Below, in pieces: positions 12,715 through 27,400 of a DNA stretch of 64,000 nt. Position numbers and translations under genes: made by a program. The stretch lies in assembly GCF_050948175.1 (NCBI RefSeq), contig NW_027490179.1, positions 248,001 to 312,000 of the forward strand, read 5' to 3'. This stretch comes from Xylocopa sonorina. Its lineage: Eukaryota; Arthropoda; Insecta; Hymenoptera; Apidae. Within the stretch, counting starts at the first letter, position 1, and each line of letters starts with the position of its first letter. The notes below the pieces were generated by a model. That model saw only the letters and a list, made by a program, of their open reading frames with translations. It was not told the origin of the DNA and searched no databases.

Positions 12715-13213
12715 TTGAAGTGTAGACGAGGAATACATAACACTTCGCAATGAATATTATATCTTACCATGAAACATAGATATGAGAAGCAATATCTCGT
12801 TTTAAGAATAATATGAACTCTATTGCTACGATACGTAGACATCTGCAGACGCTATTTCCTAGCAATGAAGTGTCGCATTTACATTCATTTGGAATGTAGA
12901 CGAGGAATACATGATACTTCGCAAATCATATTATATCTATACCATGAAACATAGAAATGAGATTCGATATCGCGTTTTAATAAGCATTAGAAAGCTATTG
13001 CTACGATACGTAGACATCTGCAAACGCTATTTCCTAGCGAGGAAGTATCGCATTCACATTCATTTGAAGTGTAGACGAGGAATACATAACACTTCCCAAA
13101 TCATGTTATATCTTACCATGAAACATAGAAATGAGATGCGATATCGCGTTTTAAGAAGCATTAGAACACTATTGCTACGATACCTAGACATCTGCAGACG
13201 CTATTTCCTAGCA
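12715..13213. repeat. 14-monomer register block, copy 1, with a 1-bp insertion
   Basis: This matches 15,152-15,650 at an offset of 2,437 bp. Both contain AAGAATAATATGAAC, AGCAATGAAGTG and the insertion TATCTATACCATG (here 12,936-12,946), followed by TTTTAATAAGC. Together with the 15- and 16-monomer blocks, this shows 10.5-13.2 kb re-copied as 13.2-15.7 kb, with monomers gained or lost between blocks. Confidence 0.87.
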
Positions 13214-15370
13214 AGGAAGTGTCGCATTTACATTCATTTGAAGTGTAGACGAGGAATACATGATACTTCGCAAATCATATTATATTTTACCTTGAAACAT
13301 AGAAATGAGATGAGATATCGCGTTTTAAGAACCATTAGAACACTATTGCTACGATAGGTAGACATCTGCAAACGCTATTTCCTTGCAAGGAAGTGTCGCA
13401 TTTACATTCATTTGAATCGTAGACGAGGAATGCATAACACTTCGCAATGAATATTATACCTTACCATGAAACATTGAAATGAGATGCGATATCGAGTTTT
13501 AAGAAGCATTAGAACACTATTGCTACGATAGGTAGACATTTGCAAACGCTATTTCCTAGCAAAGAAGTGTCGCATTTACATTCATTTGAAGTGAAGGCGA
13601 GGAATACATAACACTTCGCAAATCATATTATATCTTACCATGAAACATAGAAATGAGATTCGATATCGCGTTTTAAGAAGCATTAGAAAGCTATTGCTAC
13701 GATACGTAGACATCTGCAAACGCTATTTCCTAGCGAGGAAGTATCGCACTCACATTCATTTGAAGTGTAGACGAGGAATACGTAATACTTCGCAAATCAT
13801 ATTATATGTTACCATGGAACATAGAAATGAGATGCGATATCGCGTTTTAAGAATCATAAGAACTATATTGCTACGATACGTAGACATCTGCAAACGCTAT
13901 TTCCTTGCAAGGAAGTGTCGCAGTTACATTCATTTGAATCGTAGACGAGGAATGCATAACACTTCGCAATGAATATTATATCTTATCAGGAAACATAGAT
14001 ATGAGAAGCAATATCTCGTTTTAAGAATCATATGAACTCTATTGCTACGATACGTAGACATCTGCAGACGCTATTTCCTAGCAAGGAAGTGTCGCATTTA
14101 CATTCATTTGAATCGTAGACGAGGAATGCATAACACTTCGCAATGAATATTATATCTTACCATGAAACATAGATATGAGATGCGATATCGCGTTTTAAGA
14201 AGCATTAGAACACTATTCCTACGATAGGTAGACATTTGCAAACGCTATTTCCTAGCAAAGAAGTGTCGCATTTACATTCATTTGAAGTGTAGGCGAGGAA
14301 TACATAACACTTCGCAAATCATATTATATCTTACCATGAAACATAGAAATGAGATGCGATATCGCGTTCTAAGAAGCATTAGAACTCTATTGCTACGATA
14401 CGTAGAAATCTGCGAACTCTATTTCTTAGCGAGGAAGTGTCGCATTTACATTCATTTGAATCGTAGACGAGGAATGCATAACACTTCGCTATGAATATTA
14501 TATTTTATCAGGAAACATAGATATGAGAAGCAATATCTGGTTTTAAGAATCATATGAACTCTATTGCTACGATACGTAGACATCTGCAAACGCTATTTCC
14601 TTGCAAGGAGGTGTCGCATTTATATTCATTTGAATCGTAGACGAGGAATGCATAACACTTCGCAATGAATATTATATCTTACCATGAAACATTGAAATGA
14701 GATGCGATATCGCGTTTTAAGAATCATAAGAACTATATTGCTACGATACGTAGACATCTGCAAACGCTATTTCCTTGCAAGGAAGTGTCGCAGTTACATT
14801 CATTTGAATCGTAGACGAGGAATGCATAACACTTCGCAATGAATATTATATCTTATCAGGAAACATAGATATGAGAAGCAATATCTCGTTTTAAGAATCA
14901 TATGAACTCTATTGCTACGATACGTAGACATCTGCAGACGCTATTTCCTAGCAAGGAAGTGTCGCATTTACATTCATTTGAATCGTAGACGAGGAATGCA
15001 TAACACTTCGCAATGAATATTATATCTTACCATGAAACATAGATATGAGATGCAATATCTCGTTTTAAGAAGCATTTTAACTCTATTGCTTCGATACGTA
15101 GACATCTGCAGACGCTATTTCCTAGCAAGGAAGTGTCGCATTTACATTCATTTGAAGTGTAGACGAGGAATACATAACACTTCGCAATGAATATTATATC
15201 TTACCATGAAACATAGATATGAGAAGCAATATCTCGTTTTAAGAATAATATGAACTCTATTGCTACGATACGTAGACATCTGCAGACGCTATTTCCTAGC
15301 AATGAAGTGTCGCATTTACATTCATTTGAAGTGTAGACGAGGAATACATGATACTTCGCAAATCATATTA

Positions 15371-15383
15371 TATCTATACCATG
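15371..15383. repeat. 1-bp insertion allele TATCTATACC, second copy
   Basis: Usual units read TATCTTACC. The extra base makes this monomer 175 bp. The surrounding A4 context matches the 12.9-kb copy. Confidence 0.9.
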
Positions 15384-16235
15384 AAACATAGAAATGAGAT
15401 TCGATATCGCGTTTTAATAAGCATTAGAAAGCTATTGCTACGATACGTAGACATCTGCAAACGCTATTTCCTAGCGAGGAAGTATCGCATTCACATTCAT
15501 TTGAAGTGTAGACGAGGAATACATAACACTTCCCAAATCATGTTATATCTTACCATGAAACATAGAAATGAGATGCGATATCGCGTTTTAAGAAGCATTA
15601 GAACACTATTGCTACGATACCTAGACATCTGCAGACGCTATTTCCTAGCAATGACGTGTCGCATTTACATTCATTTGAAGTGTAGAAGAGGAATACATGA
15701 TACTTCGCAAATCATATTATATCTTACCATGAAACATAGAAATGAGATGCGATATCGCGTTTTATGAAGCATTAGAACACTATTGCTACGATAGGTAGAC
15801 ATTTGCAAACGCTATTTCCTAGCAAAGAAGGGTCGCATTTACATTCATTTGAAGTGTAGGCGAGGAATACATAACACTTCGCAAATCATATTATATCTTA
15901 TCATGAAACATGGATATGAGATGCAATATCTCTTTTTAAGAAGCATTTGAAATCTATTGCTTCGATACGTAGACATCTGCAAACGCTATTTCCTAGCAAG
16001 GAAGTGTCGCATTTACATTCATTTGAAGTGTAGACGAGGAATACATAACACTTCGCAAATCATATTATATCTTACCATGAAACATAGAAATGAGATGCGA
16101 TATCGCGTTTTAAGAATCATAAGAACTCTATTGCTACGATACGTAGACATCTGCAATCGCTATTTCTTTGCAAGGAAGTGTCGCATTTACATTCATTTGA
16201 ATCGTAGACGAGGAATGCATAACACTTCGCAATGA

Positions 16236-17567
16236 ATATTATATCTTATCAGGAAACATAGATATGAGAAGCAATATCTCGTTTTAAGAATCATATGAAC
16301 TCTATTGCTACGATACGTAGACATCTGCAGACGATATTTCCTAGCAATGAAGTGTCGCATTCACATTCATTTGAAGTGTAGGCGAGGAATACATGATACA
16401 TAGAAACATAGAAATGAGATGCGATATCGCGTTTTAAGAATCATAAAAACTCTATTGCTACGATACGTAGAAATCTGCAATCGCTATTTCCTTGCATGGA
16501 AGTGTCGCATTTACTTTCATTTGAAGTGTAGACGAGGAATACATAACACTTCGTACATCATATTATATCCTACCATGAAAAATAGAAATGAGATTCGATA
16601 TCGCGTTTTATGAAGCATTAGAAAGCTATTGTTACGATACGTAGACATCTGCAAACGCTATTTCCTTGCAAGGAAGTGTCGCATTTACAATCATTTGAAT
16701 CGTAGACGAGGAATGCATAACACTTCGCAATGAATATTATATCTTACCATGAAACATTGAAATGAGATGCGATATCCCGTTTTAAGAAGCATTTGAACTC
16801 TATTGCTTCGATACGTAGACATCTGCAAACGCTATTTCCTTGCAAGGAAGTGTCGCATTTACATTCAATTGAAGTGTAGACGAGGAATACATGATACTTC
16901 GCAAATCATATTATATCTTACCATGAAACATAGAAATGAGATGCGATATCGCGTTTTAAGAAGCATTAGAACACTATTGCTACGATAGGTAGATTTTTGC
17001 AAACGCTATTTCCTAGCAAAGAAGTGTCGCATTTACATTCATTTGAAGTGTAGGCGAGGAATGCATAACACTTCGCAATAAATATTATATCTTATCATGA
17101 GACATAGATATGAGATGCAATATCTCGTTTTAAGAAGCATTTGAACTCTATTGCTTCGATACATAGACATCTGCAAGCGCTATTTCCTAGCAAGGAAGTG
17201 TCGCATTTACATTCATTTGAAGTGTAGACGAGGAATACATAACACTTCGCAAATCATATTATATCTTACCATGAAACATAGAAATGAGATGCGATATCGC
17301 GTTTTAAGAAGCATTAGAACACTATTGCTACGATAGGTAGACATTTGCAAACGCTATTTCCTAGCAAAGAAGTGTCGCATTTACATTCATTTGAAGTGTA
17401 GGCGAGGAATACATAACACTTCGCAAATCATATTATATCTTACCATGAAACATAGAAATGAGATGCGATATCGCGTTTTAAGAAGCATTAGAACTCTATT
17501 GCTACGATACGTAGACATCTGCAAACGCTATTTCCTTGCCAGGAAGTGTCGCATTTACATTCATTTC
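16236..17567. repeat. Family A monomers without an obvious long-register partner
   Basis: About 7.8 monomers of mixed A3, A5, A6 and A2 classes. The first about 380 bp resemble 21.43-21.8 kb and share the 24-bp deletion, but with more differences (TTGCATGGAAG, CGTACATC, TATCCTACC) than the 21/23-kb pair have between them. I see nothing but satellite here. Confidence 0.8.
16391..16418. repeat. Monomer with a 24-bp deletion
   Basis: After ACATGATAC the sequence jumps to ATAGAAACATAG and so lacks 24 bp between the TTCGC box and the end of TCTTACCATGAAAC. The monomer is 150 bp. The same breakpoint recurs at 21,591 and 23,306, so it is one event that was later copied. Confidence 0.92.
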
Positions 17568-18343
17568 AATCGTAGACGAGGAATGCATAACACTTCGCAA
17601 TGAATATTATATCTTACCATGAAACATTGAAATGAGATGCGATATCGCTTTTTAAGAAGCATTAGAACTCTATTGCTACGATACCTAGACATCTGCAGAC
17701 GCTATTTCCTAGCAAGGAAGTGTCGCATTTACATTCATTTGAAGTGTAGACGAGGAATACATGATACTTCGCAAATCATATTATATTTTACCATGAAACA
17801 TAGAGATGAGATGCGATATCGCGTTTTAAGAACCGTTAGAACACTATTGCTACGATAGGTAGACATCTGCAAACGCTATTTCCTTGCAAGGAAGTGTCGC
17901 ATATACATTCATTTGAATCGTAGACGAGGAATGCATAACACTTCGCAATGAATATTATATCTTACCATGAAACATTGAAATGAGATGCGATATCGCTTTT
18001 TAAGAAGCATTAGAACTCTATTGCTACGATACCTAGACATCTGCAGACGCTATTTCCTAGCAAGGAAGTGTCGCATTTACATTCATTTGAAGTGTAGACG
18101 AGGAATACATGATACTTCGCAAATCATATTATATTTTACCATGAAACATAGAGATGAGATGCGATATCGCGTTTTAAGAACCGTTAGAACACTATTGCTA
18201 CGATAGGTAGACATCTGCAAACGCTATTTCCTTGCAAGGAAGTGTCGCATATACATTCATTTGAATCGTAGACGAGGAATGCATAACACTTCGCAATGAA
18301 TATTATATCTTACCATGAAACATTGAAATGAGATGCGATATCG
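17568..18343. repeat. Dimer amplified about 2.2 times
   Basis: A 348-bp two-monomer unit is repeated with no difference seen. Both copies have GATATCGCTTTTTAAG, CATAGAGATGAGATGCG, AAGAACCGTTAG and GCATATACATTC. The third partial copy stops where GATATCGCGTTTT returns near 18,337. Confidence 0.92.
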
Positions 18344-18797
18344 CGTTTTAAGAAGCATTAGAACACTATTGCTACGATAGGTAGACATTTGCAAACGCTA
18401 TTTCCTAGCAAAGAAGTGTCGCATTTACATTCATTTGAAGTGTAGGCGAGGAATACATAACACTTCGCAAATCATATTATATCTTACCATGAAACATAGA
18501 AATGAGATGCGATATCGCGTTTTAAGAAGCATTAGAACTCTATTGCTACGATACGTAGACATCTGCAAACGCTATTTCCTTGCAAGGAAGTGTCGCAATT
18601 ACATTCATTTGAATCGTAGACGAGGAATGCATAACACTTCGCAATGAATATTATATCTTACCATGAAACATAGATATGAAATGCAATATCTCGTTTTAAG
18701 AAGCATTTGAACTCTATTGCTTCGATACGTAGACATCTGCAAACTCTATTTCCTCGCGAGGAAGTGTCGCATTCACATTCATTTGAAGTGTAGACGT

Positions 18798-20206
18798 GGA
18801 ATACATAACACTTCGCAAATCATATTATATCTTACCATGAAACATAGAAATGAGATGCGATATCGCGTTTTAAGAAGCATTAGAACTCTATTGCTACGAT
18901 ACGTAGACATCTGCAAACGCTATTTCCTTGCAAGGAAGTGTGGCATTTACATTCATTTGAAGTGTAGACGAGGAATACATAACACTTCGCAAATCATATT
19001 ATATCTTACCATGAAACATAGAAATGTGATGCGATATCGCGTTTTAAGAAGCATTAGAACTCTATTGCTACGATACGTAGAAATCTGCAAACTCTATTTC
19101 CTAGCGAGGAAGTGTCGCATTCACATTCATTTGAAGTGTAGACGAGGAATACATGACACTTCGCAAATCATATTATATCTTATCATGAAACGTAGAAATG
19201 AGATGCAATATAGCGTTTTAAGAATCATAAGAACTCTATTGCTACGATACGTAGACATCTGTAGACGCTATTTCCTAGCAAGGAAGTGTCGCATTTACAT
19301 TCATTTGAATCGTAGACGAGGAATGCATAACACTTCGCAGTGAATATTATATCTTACCATGAAACATAGAAATGAGATGCGATATCGCGTTTTAAGAATC
19401 CTATGAACTCTATTGCCACGATAAGTAGACATCTGCAATCGCCATTTCCTTGCAAGGAAGTGTCGCATTTACATTCATTTGAAATGTAGACGAGGAATAC
19501 ATAACACTTCGCAAATCATATTATATCTTACCATGAAACATAGAAATGAGATGCGATATCGCGTTTTAAGAAGCATTAGAACTCTATTGCTACGATACGT
19601 AGACATCTGCAAACGCTATTTCCTTGCAAGGAAGTGTGGCATTTACATTCATTTGAAGTGTAGACGAGGAATACATAACACTTCGCAAATCATATTATAT
19701 CTTACCATGAAACATAGAAATGTGATGCGATATCGCGTTTTAAGAAGCATTAGAACTCTATTGCTACGATACGTAGAAATCTGCAAACTCTATTTCCTAG
19801 CGAGGAAGTGTCGCATTCACATTCATTTGAAGTGTAGACGAGGAATACATGACACTTCGCAAATCATATTATATCTTATCATGAAACGTAGAAATGAGAT
19901 GCAATATAGCGTTTTAAGAATCATAAGAACTCTATTGCTACGATACGTAGACATCTGTAGACGCTATTTCCTAGCAAGGAAGTGTCGCATTTACATTCAT
20001 TTGAATCGTAGACGAGGAATGCATAACACTTCGCAGTGAATATTATATCTTACCATGAAACATAGAAATGAGATGCGATATCGCGTTTTAAGAATCCTAT
20101 GAACTCTATTGCCACGATAAGTAGACATCTGCAATCGCCATTTCCTTGCAAGGAAGTGTCGCATTTACATTCATTTGAAATGTAGACGAGGAATACATAA
20201 CACTTC
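18798..20206. repeat. Tetramer tandem duplication (696 bp, two copies)
   Basis: Bases 18,798-19,510 and 19,494-20,206 match at an offset of exactly four monomers. I found no difference. Shared private marks are GTGTGGCATT, AAATGTGATGC, CTGTAGACGC, TCGCAGTGAAT, ATTGCCACGATAAG and ATCGCCATTTCC. The duplication is recent, or it is an assembly duplication. Confidence 0.93.
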
Positions 20207-20977
20207 CCAAATCATGTTATATCTTACCATGAAACATAGAAATGAGATGCGATATCGCGTTTTAAGAAGCATTAGAACTATATTGCTACGATACATAGAC
20301 ATCTGCAAACGCTATTTCCTTGCAAGGAAGTGTCGCATTTACATTCATTTGAATCGTAGACGAGGAATGCATAACACTTCGCAGTGAATATTATATCTTA
20401 CCATGAAACATAGAAATGAGATGCGATATCGCGTTTTAAGAATCCTATGAACTCTATTGCTACGATAAGTAGACATCTGCAATCGCTATTTCCTTGCAAG
20501 GAAGTGTCGCATTTACTTTCATTTGAAATGTAGACGAGGAATACATAACACTTCGAAAATCATATTATATCTTACCATGAAACATAGAAATGAGATGCGA
20601 TATCGCGTTTTAAGAAGCATTAGAACTCTATTGCTACTATACGTAGAAATCTGCAAACTCTATTTCCTAGCGAGGAAGTGTCGCATTCACATTCATTTGA
20701 AATGTAGACGAGGAATACATGACACTTCGCAAATCATATTATATCTTACCATGAAACGTAGAAATGAGATGCAATATAGCGTTTTAAGAATCATAAGAAC
20801 TCTATTGCTACGATACGTAGACATCTGCAGACGCTATTTCCTAGCAAGGAAGTGTCGCATTTACTTTCATTTGAATCGTAGACGAGGAAAGCATAACACT
20901 TCGCAATGAATATTATATCTTACCATGAAACATTGAAATGAGATGCGATATCGCGTTTTAAGAAGCATTTGAACTAT

Positions 20978-22692
20978 ATTGCTTCGATACGTAGACATCT
21001 GCAAACGCTATTTCCTTGCAAGGAAGTGTCGCATTTACATTCAATTGAAGTGTAGACGAGGAATACATGATACTTCGCAATTAATATTATATCTTACCAT
21101 GAAACATAGATATGAGATGCAATATCTCGTTTTAAGAAGCATTTGAACTCTATTGCTTCGATACGTAGACATCTGCAAACTCTATTTCCTAGCGAGGAAG
21201 TATCGCATTCACATTCATTTGAAGTGTAGACGAGGAATACATAACACTTCGCAAATCATGTTATATCTTACCATGAAACATAGAAATGAGATGCGATATC
21301 GCGTTTTAAGAATCATAAGAACTCTATTGCTACGATACGTAGACATCTGCAATCGCTATTTCCTTGCAAGGAAGTGTCGCATTTACATTCATTTGAATCG
21401 TAGACGAGGAATGCATGACACTTCGCAATGAATATTATATCTTATCAGGAAACATAGATATGAGAAGCAATATCTCGTTTTAAGAATCATATGAACTCTA
21501 TTGCTACGATACGTAGACATCTGCAGACGCTATTTCCTAGCAATGAAGTGTCGCATTCACATTCATTTGAAGTGTAGGCGAGGAATACATGATACATAGA
21601 AACATAGAAATGAGATGCGATATCGCGTTTTAAGAATCATAAGAACTCTATTGCTACGATACGTAGAAATCTACAATCGCTATTTCCTTGCAAGGAAGTG
21701 TCGCATTTACTTTCATTTGAAGTGTAGACGAGGAATACATAACACTTCGCACATCATATTATATCTTACCATGAAAAATAGAAATGAGATTCGATATCGC
21801 GTTTTAAGAAGCATTAGAAAGCTATTGCTACGATACGTAGACATCTGCAAACGCTATTTCCTAGCGAGGAAGTTTCGCATTCACATTCATTTGAACTGTA
21901 GACGAGGAATACATAACACTTCGCAAATCATATTATATCTTACCATGAAACATAGAAATGAGATGCGATATCGCGTTTTAAGAATCATAAGAACTCTATT
22001 GCTACGATACGTAGACATCTGCGAACGCTATTTCCTTGCAAGGAAATGCGCATTTACATTTAGTTGATGTGTAGACGAGGAATACATAACACTTCGCAAA
22101 TCATGTTATATCTTACCATGAAACATAGAATTTAGATGCGTTATCGCGTTTTTAGAATCATATGAACTCCATTGCTACGAGACGTAGACATCTGCAATCG
22201 CTATTTCCTTGCAAGGAAGTGTCGCATTTACTTTCATTTGAAATGTAGACGAGGAATACATAACACTTCCCAAATCATGTTATATCTTACCATGAAACAT
22301 AGAAATGAGATGCGATATCGCGTTTTAAGAAGCATTAGAACTATATTGCTACGATACGTAGACATCTGCAAACGCTATTTCCTTGCAAGGAAGTGTCGCA
22401 TTTACATTCATTTGAATCGTAGACGAGGAATGCATAACACTTCGCAGTGAATATTATATCTTACCATGAAACATAGAAATGAGATGCAATATCGCGTTTT
22501 AAGAATCCTATGAACTCTATTGCTACGATAAGTAGACATCTGCAAACGCTATTTCCTTGCAAGGAAGTGTCGCATTTACATTCATTTGAATCGTAGACGA
22601 GGAATGCATAACACTTCGCAATGAATATTATATCTTACCATGAAACATAGAAATGAGATGCGATATCGCGTTTTAAGAAGCATTAGAACACT
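20978..22692. repeat. 1,715-bp higher-order unit, copy 1
   Basis: Ten monomers carrying a 24-bp deletion (about 21,591) and a 1-bp deletion (about 22,047) make 1,740 - 25 = 1,715 bp, which is exactly the distance to copy 2. Private marks are CGCAATTAATATT, AAATCTACAATCG, CATGAAAAATAG, GAACTGTAGACG, the TTAGTTGATGTG variant, AGAATTTAGATGCG and CTACGAGACG. Confidence 0.94.
22041..22056. repeat. Degenerate monomer with a 1-bp deletion
   Basis: AGGAAATGCGCATT lacks one base relative to AGGAAGTGTCGCATT, and the following ACATTTAGTTGATGTG departs from ACATTCATTTGAAGTG. The duplicate lies at 23,756-23,771. This is one of the most diverged stretches in family A. Confidence 0.88.
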
Positions 22693-24407
22693 ATTGCTTC
22701 GATACGTAGACATCTGCAAACGCTATTTCCTTGCAAGGAAGTGTCGCATTTACATTCAATTGAAGTGTAGACGAGGAATACATGATACTTCGCAATTAAT
22801 ATTATATCTTACCATGAAACATAGATATGAGATGCAATATCTCGTTTTAAGAAGCATTTGAACTCTATTGCTTCGATACGTAGACATCTGCAAACTCTAT
22901 TTCCTAGCGAGGAAGTATCGCATTCACATTCATTTGAAGTGTAGACGAGGAATACATAACACTTCGCAAATCATGTTATATCTTACCATGAAACATAGAA
23001 ATGAGATGCGATATCGCGTTTTAAGAATCATAAGAACTCTATTGCTACGATACGTAGACATCTGCAATCGCTATTTCCTTGCAAGGAAGTGTCGCATTTA
23101 CATTCATTTGAATCGTAGACGAGGAATGCATGACACTTCGCAATGAATATTATATCTTATCAGGAAACATAGATATGAGAAGCAATATCTCGTTTTAAGA
23201 ATTATATGAACTCTATTGCTACGATACGTAGACATCTGCAGACGCTATTTCCTAGCAATGAAGTGTCGCATTCACATTCATTTGAAGTGTAGGCGAGGAA
23301 TACATGATACATAGAAACATAGAAATGAGATGCGATATCGCGTTTTAAGAATCATAAGAACTCTATTGCTACGATACGTAGAAATCTACAATCGCTATTT
23401 CCTTGCAAGGAAGTGTCGCATTTACTTTCATTTGAAGTGTAGGCGAGGAATACATAACACTTCGCACATCATATTATATCTTACCATGAAAAATAGAAAT
23501 GAGATTCGATATCGCGTTTTAAGAAGCATTAGAAAGCTATTGCTACGATACGTAGACATCTGCAAACGCTATTTCCTAGCGAGGAAGTTTCGCATTCACA
23601 TTCATTTGAACTGTAGACGAGGAATACATAACACTTCGCAAATCATATTATATCTTACCATGAAACATAGAAATGAGATGCGATATCGCGTTTTAAGAAT
23701 CATAAGAACTCTATTGCTACGATACGTAGACATCTGCGAACGCTATTTCCTTGCAAGGAAGTGCGCATTTACATTTAGTTGATGTGTAGACGAGGAATAC
23801 ATAACACTTCGCAAATCATGTTATATCTTACCATGAAACATAGAATTTAGATGCGTTATCGCGTTTTTAGAATCATATGAACTCCATTGCTACGAGACGT
23901 AGACATCTGCAATCGCTATTTCCTTGCAAGGAAGTGTCGCATTTACTTTCATTTGAAATGTAGACGAGGAATACATAACACTTCCCAAATCATGTTATAT
24001 CTTACCATGAAACATAGAAATGAGATGCGATATCGCGTTTTAAGAAGCATTAGAACTATATTGCTACGATACGTAGACATCTGCAAACGCTATTTCCTTG
24101 CAAGGAAGTGTCGCATTTACATTCATTTGAATCGTAGACGAGGAATGCATAACACTTCGCAGTGAATATTATATCTTACCATGAAACATAGAAATGAGAT
24201 GCAATATCGCGTTTTAAGAATCCTATGAACTCTATTGCTACGATAAGTAGACATCTGCAAACGCTATTTCCTTGCAAGGAAGTGTCGCATTTACATTCAT
24301 TTGAATCGTAGACGAGGAATGCATAACACTTCGCAATGAATATTATATCTTACCATGAAACATAGAAATGAGATGCGATATCGCGTTTTAACAAGCATTA
24401 GAACACT
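22693..24407. repeat. 1,715-bp higher-order unit, copy 2
   Basis: Directly adjacent to copy 1 and repeating both deletions (about 23,306 and 23,762). I saw three differences: AAGAATTATATG for AAGAATCATATG, GTGTAGGCG for GTGTAGACG near 23,434, and GGAAGTGCGC for GGAAATGCGC. That is about 99.8% identity by eye. Confidence 0.94.
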
Positions 24408-27400
24408 ATTGCTACGATAGGTAGACATTTGCAAACACTATTTCCTAGCAAAGAAGTGTCGCATTTACATCCATTTGAAGTGTAGGCGAGGAATACATAA
24501 CACTTCGCAAATCATATTATATCTTACCATGAAACATAGAAATGAGATGCGATATCGCGTTTTAAGAAGCATTAGAACTCTATTGCTACTATACATAGAT
24601 ATCTGCAAACGCTATTTCCTTGCAAGGAAGTGTCGCATTTACATTCATTTGAAGTGTAGACGAGGAATACATAGCACTTCGCAAATCATATTATATCTTA
24701 CCATGAAACATAGAAATGAGATGCGATATCGCGTTTTAAGAAGCATTAGAACTCTATTGCTACGATACGTAGAAATCTGCAAACTCTATTTCCTAGCAAA
24801 GAAGTGTCGCATTTACATTCTTTTGAAGTGTAGGCGAGGAATACATAACACTTCGCAAATCATAATATATCTTACCATGAAACATAGAAATAGGATGCGA
24901 TATCGCCTTTTAAGAAGCACTAGAACTCTATTGCTACGATACGCAGACATCTGCAAACGCTATTTCCTTGCAAGGAAGTGTCGCATTTACATTCAATTGA
25001 ATCGTAGACGAGGAATGCATAACACTTCGCAATGAATATTATATCTTACCATGAAACATTGAAATGAGATGCGATATCGCGTTTTAAGAAGGATTAGAAC
25101 TCTATTGCTACGATACCTAGACATCTGCAGACGCTATTTCCTAGCAAGGAAGTGTCGCATTTACATTCATTTGAAGTGTAGACGAGGAATACATGATACT
25201 TCGCAAATCATATTATATTTTACCATGAAACATAGAAATGAGATTCGATATCGCGTTTTAAGAACCATTAGAAAGCTATTGCTACGATACGTAGACATCT
25301 GCAAACGCTATTTCCTAGCGAGGAAGTATCGCATTCACATTCATTTGAAGTGTAGACGAGGAATACATAACACTTCGCAAATCATGTTATATCTTACCAT
25401 GAAACATAGAAATGAGATGCGATATCGCGTTTTAAGAAGCATTAGAACACTATTGCTACGATAGGTAGACATTTGCAAACGCTATTTCCTAGCAAAGAAG
25501 TGTCGCATTTACATTCATTTGAAGTGTAGGCGAGGAATACATAACACTTCGCAAATCATATTACATCTTACCATGAAACATAGAAATGTGATGCGATATC
25601 GCGTTTTAAGAAGCATTAGAAAGCTATTGCTACGATACGTAGACATCTGCAAACACTATTTCCTAGCGAGGAAGTATCGCATTCACATTCATTTGAAGAG
25701 TAGACGAGGAATACATAACACTTCGCAAATCATGTTATATCATACCATGAAACATAGAAATGAGATGCGATATCGCGTTTTAAGAAGCATTAGAACACTA
25801 TTGCTACGATAGGTAGACATTTGCAAACGCTATTTCCTAGCAAAGAAGTGTCGCATTTACATTCATTTGAAGTGTAGGCGAGGAATACATAACACTTCGT
25901 AAATCATATTATATCTTACCATGAAACATAGAAATGAGATGCGATATCGCGTTTTAAGAAGCATTAGAACTCTATTGCTACGATACGTAGAAATCTGCAA
26001 ACTATATTTCCTAGCGAGGAAGTGTCGCATTCACATTCATTTGAAGTGTAGACGAGGAATACATGACACTTCGCAAATCATATTATATCTTACCATGAAA
26101 CGTAGAAATGACATGCAATATAGCGTTTTAAGAATCATAAGAACTCTATTGCTACGATACGTAGACATCTGCAGACGCTATTTCCTAGCAAGGAAGTGTC
26201 GCATTTACATTCATTTGAATCGTAGACGAGGAATGCATAACACTTCGCAGTGAATATTATATCTTACCATGAAACATAGAAATGAGATGCGATATCGCGT
26301 TTTAAGAATCCTATGAACTCTATTGCTACGATAAGTAGACATCTGCAATCGCTATTTCCTTGCAAGGAAGTGTCGCATTTACTTTCATTTGAAATGTAGA
26401 CGAGGAATACATAACACTTCGCAAATCATATTATATCTTACCATGAAACATAGAAATGAGATGCGATATCGCGTTTTAAGGAGCATTAGAACTATATTGC
26501 TACGACACGTAGAAATCTGCAAACGCTATTTCCTTGCAAGGAAGTGTCGCATTTACATTCATTTGCAGTGTAGACGAGGAATACATGACACTTCGCAAAT
26601 CATATTATATCTTACCATGAAACGTAGAAATGAGATTCAATATAGCGTTTTAAGAATCATAAGAACTCTATTGCTACGATACGTAGACATCTGCAGACGC
26701 TATTTCCTAGCAAGGAAGTGTCGCATTTACATTCATTTGAATCGTAGACGAGGAATGCATAACACTTCGCAATGAATATTATATCTTACCATGAAACATT
26801 GAAATGAGATGCGATATCGCGTTTTAAGAAGCATTTGAACTCTATTGCTTCGATACGTAGACATCTGCAAACGCTATTTCCTTGCAAGGAAGTGTCGCAT
26901 TTGCATTCAATTGAAGTGTAGACGAGGAATACATGATACTTCGCAAATCATATTATATCTTACCATGAAACATAGAAATGAGATGCGATATCGCGTTTTA
27001 AGAAGCATTAGAACACTAATGCTACGATAGGTAGACATTTGCAAACGCTATTTCCTAGCAAAGAAGTGTCGCATTTACATTCATTTGAATCGTAGACGAG
27101 GAATGCATAACACTTCGCAATGAATATTATATCTTACCATGAAACATTGAAATGAGGTGCGATATCGCGTTTTAAGAAGGATTAGAACTCTATTGCTACG
27201 ATACCTAGACATCTGCAGACGCTATTTCCTAGCAAGGAAGTGTCGCATTTACATTCATTTGAAGTGTAGACGAGGAATACATGATACTTCGCAAATCATA
27301 TTATATTTTACCATGAAACATAGAAATGAGATGCGATATCGCGTTTTAAGAAGCATTAGAACACTATTGCTACGATAGGTAGACATTTGCAAACGCTATT

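Noticed and set aside
16391..16418. The 24-bp deletion as an attachment or excision scar
   Set aside because: There is no flanking direct repeat beyond short ATA/CATAG similarity and no mobile element nearby. Copying of one simple deletion explains the three sites.
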